Assembly: GCA_039805725.1 (NCBI GenBank)
Contig: JBDLTT010000062.1
Coordinates: 1-17,065 of the forward strand
Direction of reading: 5' to 3'
Length of the DNA stretch: 17,065 nt
DNA from: Fluviibacter sp039805725
GTDB lineage: Bacteria > Pseudomonadota > Gammaproteobacteria > Burkholderiales > Rhodocyclaceae
The notes under the pieces: model-generated
Seen by the model: the letters and a program-made list of their open reading frames with translations, nothing else
Told to the model about the DNA's origin: nothing
Databases searched by the model: none
Translations under genes and position numbers: made by a program
Shown here: positions 14,266-17,065 of the stretch, piece by piece
How positions within the stretch are numbered: position 1 is the first letter of the stretch
How the letters are laid out: each line of letters opens with the position of its first letter

Positions 14266-14736
14266 TTACTGCTCCAGTAGGCTGCGCAGCATCCAGGCGG
14301 TCTTTTCGTGGATCTGGATACGCTGTGTCAGCAGGTCGGCCGTTGCCTCATCACCGGCTTTGTCGGCGGGTTCGAACAGGGCACGCGCGGTACGCGCCGT
14401 GGCCTCGTGGCCAATGACCAATTCCTTGATCATGTCGACGGCTTTGGGTACGCCCTTCGATTCCTTGATAACCGTGAGCTTGGCCAATTCGGCATACGTG
14501 CCCGGCGCCGGAAAGCCCAGCGCGCGGATACGTTCGGCAATCGCGTCCGACGCCAGCCACAGCTCGTTGTACTGGGTTTCAAACATCAGATGCAGGGTCT
14601 GGAACATGGGCCCCGTAACATTCCAGTGAAAATTGTGCGTCTTCAGATACAGGGTGAAGTTATCCGCAGCCAGCTTGCTGAGGCCGGCGGCGATCGCTTT
14701 GCGGTCTTTCTCAGGGATGCCGATATCGATTTTCAT
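14266..14736 (-). CDS. dps: Dps ferritin-like DNA-protection protein
   Basis: A 156-residue Dps that forms a 12-subunit shell, oxidising and storing iron and shielding DNA from oxidative damage. Ferroxidase residues follow the family spacing: His37 in NFHWNVTG, His49, Glu53 in HLMFETQ, Asp64 and Glu68 in ASDAIAERIRALG. They correspond to His51, His63, Asp67, Asp78 and Glu82 of E. coli, with Glu in place of one Asp. The N-terminus is short (MKIDIGIPEKDRK), without the lysine-rich DNA-binding tail of E. coli Dps, so DNA binding is uncertain. ATG 14736 follows GGAG with a 7-base gap. The gene is divergent from zapE and upstream of the M48 protease gene. Confidence 0.95.
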   Translation of the reverse strand: MKIDIGIPEKDRKAIAAGLSKLAADNFTLYLKTHNFHWNVTGPMFQTLHLMFETQYNELWLASDAIAERIRALGFPAPGTYAELAKLTVIKESKGVPKAVDMIKELVIGHEATARTARALFEPADKAGDEATADLLTQRIQIHEKTAWMLRSLLEQ

Positions 14737-14775
14737 GATCTCACTCCATAAAGGGCGGGGATGCCGCGCAGAGCT

Positions 14776-14804
14776 ATTATGCGCCAAAAAAAAGCTGGCA
14801 ATAA
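14776..14804 (-). promoter_or_regulatory. Possible dps promoter
   Basis: On the minus strand CATAAT (14776-14781) matches the -10 consensus at 5 of 6 positions. The sequence 17 bases upstream, TTATTG (14799-14804), is a poor -35, and a T8 tract lies between them. A start near 14769 would leave a leader of about 33 bases with the dps ribosome site. A weak -35 would fit stationary-phase control as in E. coli dps, but that is speculation. Confidence 0.3.
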
Positions 14805-14853
14805 ACCCGGTGGCAACCCAGGGGGTATAGACGCCAAATGGGGCTTTGCACGA

Positions 14854-14859
14854 TAAAAT
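14854..14859 (+). promoter_or_regulatory. Possible -10 box placing the zapE transcription start at its ATG
   Basis: TAAAAT (5 of 6 to consensus) ends seven bases before the zapE ATG, with no purine-rich ribosome site between them. No good -35 box is seen at 16-18 bases spacing. The arrangement resembles that at corA, but the support is weaker. Confidence 0.3.
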
Positions 14860-14866
14860 ACAACCC

Positions 14867-15994
14867 ATGGATATTGCTGCTCTGACACCCAATGCCCCCG
14901 GTATGCTCGGCGCCTACGCCGCAGCGCTTGAAGCCAAGGGTTTTGAGCCTGATCCGGCACAAATGTTGGCAGTCGAGCGCTTGCACAAGCTCTATGAATC
15001 GCTGGTCAGCTTCAAATCGGCGCGAAGCAATACGCTCAAGCGCATGCTGGCCTCGAAGGCTGTGCCACGTGGCGTGTATTTCTGGGGCGGCGTGGGCCGC
15101 GGCAAGAGCTTTATCATGGACTGCTTCTTTGCAGCGGTTCCCTATCAGCGCAAGAAGCGGATTCACTTCCACGCTTTCATGCACCAGATTCATGCCGAGC
15201 TACGCGAAAACGCCGGCAAGGCCGATCCCCTAGTGCCAGTGGCCAATCGAATCGCCAAGGAAACGCGCTTGCTGTGCTTCGACGAATTCCACGTGTCGGA
15301 TATCGCCGATGCCATGATTCTCGGCCGCTTACTCGAACTGCTGTTCGAGAAGGGCGTTGTGTTCGTCATGACCAGCAATTACCCTCCGGACAATCTGTAT
15401 CCGAATGGTCTGCAGCGCATGAACTTCCTGCCGACCATTGAACTGCTCAAGCAGCAACTCGACGTGATGCCACTCGATGGCGGTCAGGATTACCGTCTGC
15501 GCAAACTCGAAGTCATGCCTGTCTACCATGTGCCGCATGACGATGAGACCGAGCGCGCCATGGCCGAGTACTTTGCAGTAGCCGCCACGATGCCGGGCAC
15601 CCGCGGCGAGAGCATTGAAGTCAACAACCGCAAAATTCCGACCATCCGTCTGGCTCCCGGTGTCGTGTGGTTCGACTTTATGACAATTTGCGGTGATGGC
15701 CGTGCCCAGACGGACTATCTGGCACTGGTGCGCGAGTATCACACCATTCTCGTTTCCAATATCCCCGTGCTCGAGACCCGTCATGGCGCTGAAGCACGAC
15801 GTCTCACGTGGCTGGTCGATGTCTGCTACGACCACCGGGTCAAACTCATTATTTCGGCCGGCGCGTACCCGGATGATCTTTACGTTGAGGGGCCCAATGC
15901 CCACGAGTTCTTCCGAACGGCGAGCCGACTGACCGAAATGCAGTCGCGGGAATATCTGGCGCTGCCCCATCTGGTCGACATCGTCAGAACGTGA
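14867..15994 (+). CDS. zapE: ZapE/AFG1-like cell division ATPase
   Basis: AAA-type ATPase of the AFG1/LACE1 family; E. coli ZapE associates with the division ring and affects FtsZ under stress. It has 375 residues. The Walker A motif is GGVGRGKSF (about 78-86) and Walker B is LLCFDEFHVSDIADAM (from about 140). The sensor segment FVMTSNYPPDNLYPNGLQR and the C-terminal LTWLVDVCYDHRVKLI are typical of the family. ATG 14867 gives MDIAALTPNAPGMLG; an in-frame TTG at 14846 would add seven residues inside the promoter region. No ribosome site precedes the ATG. In several betaproteobacteria, as I recall, zapE directly follows lpdA; here three minus-strand genes lie between. The next gene starts 34 bases downstream and may be cotranscribed. 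Confidence 0.95.
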   Translation: MDIAALTPNAPGMLGAYAAALEAKGFEPDPAQMLAVERLHKLYESLVSFKSARSNTLKRMLASKAVPRGVYFWGGVGRGKSFIMDCFFAAVPYQRKKRIHFHAFMHQIHAELRENAGKADPLVPVANRIAKETRLLCFDEFHVSDIADAMILGRLLELLFEKGVVFVMTSNYPPDNLYPNGLQRMNFLPTIELLKQQLDVMPLDGGQDYRLRKLEVMPVYHVPHDDETERAMAEYFAVAATMPGTRGESIEVNNRKIPTIRLAPGVVWFDFMTICGDGRAQTDYLALVREYHTILVSNIPVLETRHGAEARRLTWLVDVCYDHRVKLIISAGAYPDDLYVEGPNAHEFFRTASRLTEMQSREYLALPHLVDIVRT

Positions 15995-16028
15995 GTAATG
16001 CGCTGCAATCCGGACTCGTGAGTCGCTA

Positions 16029-16775
16029 GTGACTTACCTTATCGTATGCGGCGTGGTACTTGCTGCCATCTGGCTGGTCTGCCGTGCCGTTGTCTGGTTG
16101 CCGACCTACTACGCCCGGGAGGAGCAACTTTGGATTGCAGCCGTCCAGCAAAGCAGTCATGGGCAGTTCCAGTCCCCGGAACCCCAGCGTACCGTTGCCC
16201 TGTGGCGAGAGTTCTTGAGTGTTGCACCGCCGTTCAATCGACTGACGGTAATCGCCACCATCGCCATTAGCCTGGTGGCTACCGCTTTATGGCAGAGTTT
16301 GCCGCCGGGTTGGCTGATGGCGGCCTGGTTTCTCTATGCCTGCGGGCTCATCACCCTGGCGCTGGTCGACCATCAGACAAAGCTGCTGCCCGACCTCTTG
16401 ACGATACCTTTGCTCTGGCTGGGTCTCTTGCTACAGTTGTTTCCGGCGACGGCCAGCTTTGGCCTGGAGATGGCCGTCATCGGGGCCGTGCTCGGTTATC
16501 TGCCGCTTTGGGGATTGGCTCAGGCTTATCGCCTGATTCGCGGGCGAGACGGCCTGGGCATGGGAGATCTCAAACTACTGGCGGCCATGGGTGCGTGGTC
16601 AGGCCCCTGGGTGCTGCCACCGGTGATCTTTGCGGCAGCACTAGGCGCTATCATCTGGTTTGTCCTGCAGCGTGTATTGCGACGCCACGGCGGCCATATG
16701 CACGAAGAGCATCCGTTTGGTCCGTGGTTGATTCTGGCCTACCTGCTGATCGTATTGCTTCCGATCGGCAGATAG
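16029..16775 (+). CDS. Type IV prepilin peptidase-like protein with degenerate N-terminal domain
   Basis: A polytopic inner-membrane protein of 248 residues related to PilD, the aspartic protease that cleaves leaders of type IV pilins and type II secretion pseudopilins. The protease core is intact: LALVDHQTKLLPDLLTIPLL has Asp114 (PilD Asp149) and GLGMGDLKLLAAMGAWSG has Asp180 (PilD Asp213), and HPFGPWL closes the C-terminus. The N-terminal part is abnormal. The usual GSFLN..RLP motif is reduced to CRAVVWLPTYYAREE, and the four-cysteine zinc segment with its following IPxxSxxxL region is missing, which explains the shorter length (PilD about 290). N-methylation of pilins is probably lost. The start is GTG 16029, with a weak GTGAG upstream; no ATG is available in frame. 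Its substrates cannot be inferred from the neighbours. Confidence 0.85.
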   Translation: MTYLIVCGVVLAAIWLVCRAVVWLPTYYAREEQLWIAAVQQSSHGQFQSPEPQRTVALWREFLSVAPPFNRLTVIATIAISLVATALWQSLPPGWLMAAWFLYACGLITLALVDHQTKLLPDLLTIPLLWLGLLLQLFPATASFGLEMAVIGAVLGYLPLWGLAQAYRLIRGRDGLGMGDLKLLAAMGAWSGPWVLPPVIFAAALGAIIWFVLQRVLRRHGGHMHEEHPFGPWLILAYLLIVLLPIGR

Positions 16776-16795
16776 GCCAGAAAATGGCTTGGCCG

Positions 16796-17065
16796 TCAGG
16801 CGGCGGCCAGCGCCTGATCCAGATCGGCAATCAGGTCATCGATGTGTTCGATGCCGACGGACAGTCGGATCATATCTTCCGATACACCGGCCTTCGTCAG
16901 CTCTTCTGGTGACAGCTGACGGTGCGTGGTTGATGCCGGGTGACAAGCCAGCGTTTTGCAATCGCCGATATTGACCAGACGTGTCACCAGCTTGAGCGCG
17001 TCCTGGAACTTGCCGCCGCCGGTGAGGCCGCCTTTGACGCCGAAGTTCAAAATGCCCGAGGCACG
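16796..17065 (-). CDS. metY: O-acetylhomoserine sulfhydrylase, C-terminal end (runs off the right edge)
   Basis: The last 89 or so residues of a Cys/Met-metabolism PLP-dependent enzyme, which makes homocysteine from O-acetylhomoserine and sulfide. The C-terminal signature is clear: ASGILNFGVKGGL, then LVTRLVNIGDCKTLA, CHPASTTHRQLSPEEL and SEDMIRLSVGIEHIDDLIAD, ending QALAAA. This arrangement is characteristic of the MetY subgroup; MetZ (O-succinylhomoserine) is an alternative, because the discriminating N-terminal part and the PLP lysine lie outside. Its stop is 20 bases from the stop of the convergent prepilin peptidase-like gene, and only a weak 5-bp hairpin (16775-16794) lies between them. 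Confidence 0.93.
   Translation of the reverse strand, partial: RASGILNFGVKGGLTGGGKFQDALKLVTRLVNIGDCKTLACHPASTTHRQLSPEELTKAGVSEDMIRLSVGIEHIDDLIADLDQALAAA

Noticed and set aside
14737..14892. A 52-residue N-terminal extension of Dps starting at 14892
   Set aside because: ATG 14736 has a good ribosome site and gives a normal Dps length. The extension overlaps the zapE start and reads as noncoding.
16775..16794. GGCCA/TGGCC hairpin between the prepilin peptidase-like gene and metY
   Set aside because: A five-pair stem with a ten-base loop and no T tract is not a convincing terminator.

Overview
The window is a slice of a proteobacterial chromosome with core metabolism genes. Gene content and protein style point to a betaproteobacterium: an mdh gene divergent from a GntR/HutC regulator and sdhCDAB-sdhE-gltA, 2-oxoglutarate dehydrogenase subunits with the lpd form lacking a lipoyl domain, zapE near lpdA, a short Dps, and an E. 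coli-like CorA. I cannot place it below class from sequence alone; a Rhodocyclales-like gene order is my best guess from memory. Almost every gap is under 180 bases, and there are no tRNA or rRNA genes, insertion sequences, CRISPR arrays or phage genes.

Layout. Positions 1-314 (minus) hold the 5' part of malate dehydrogenase, with a clear sigma70-type promoter. A 144-base divergent region follows, containing a perfect 10-bp dyad that is a candidate operator. On the plus strand come a GntR/HutC regulator, then succinate dehydrogenase (sdhC, sdhD, sdhA, sdhB), its flavinylation factor sdhE, and citrate synthase gltA, which is followed by a terminator. The 2-oxoglutarate dehydrogenase operon sucA-sucB-lpdA (6476-11984) ends in a strong bidirectional hairpin. 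Next is a minus-strand block: dps, a PDZ/M48 metalloprotease lipoprotein, and corA. The plus strand resumes with zapE and a type IV prepilin peptidase-like gene whose N-terminal methylase region is degenerate. At the right edge (minus) is the 3' end of an O-acetylhomoserine sulfhydrylase.

How they work together. Citrate synthase, 2-oxoglutarate dehydrogenase, succinate dehydrogenase and malate dehydrogenase are TCA-cycle enzymes gathered in one locus, with a linked regulator that could coordinate mdh and the sdh operon. The dps-M48-corA block concerns iron/DNA protection, envelope proteolysis and Mg2+ transport. It appears to interrupt a commonly seen lpdA-zapE adjacency.

Most of the window is ordinary core metabolism, and I found no novel multi-gene system. 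The points worth a second look are small-scale: the GTCCGGAC dyad, unusual translation starts (probable leaderless corA, possibly leaderless zapE, no good start for the M48 lipoprotein), the Gly-to-Ala change in the SdhE signature motif, the cysteine-free prepilin peptidase, and an inverted repeat in the sucA leader.
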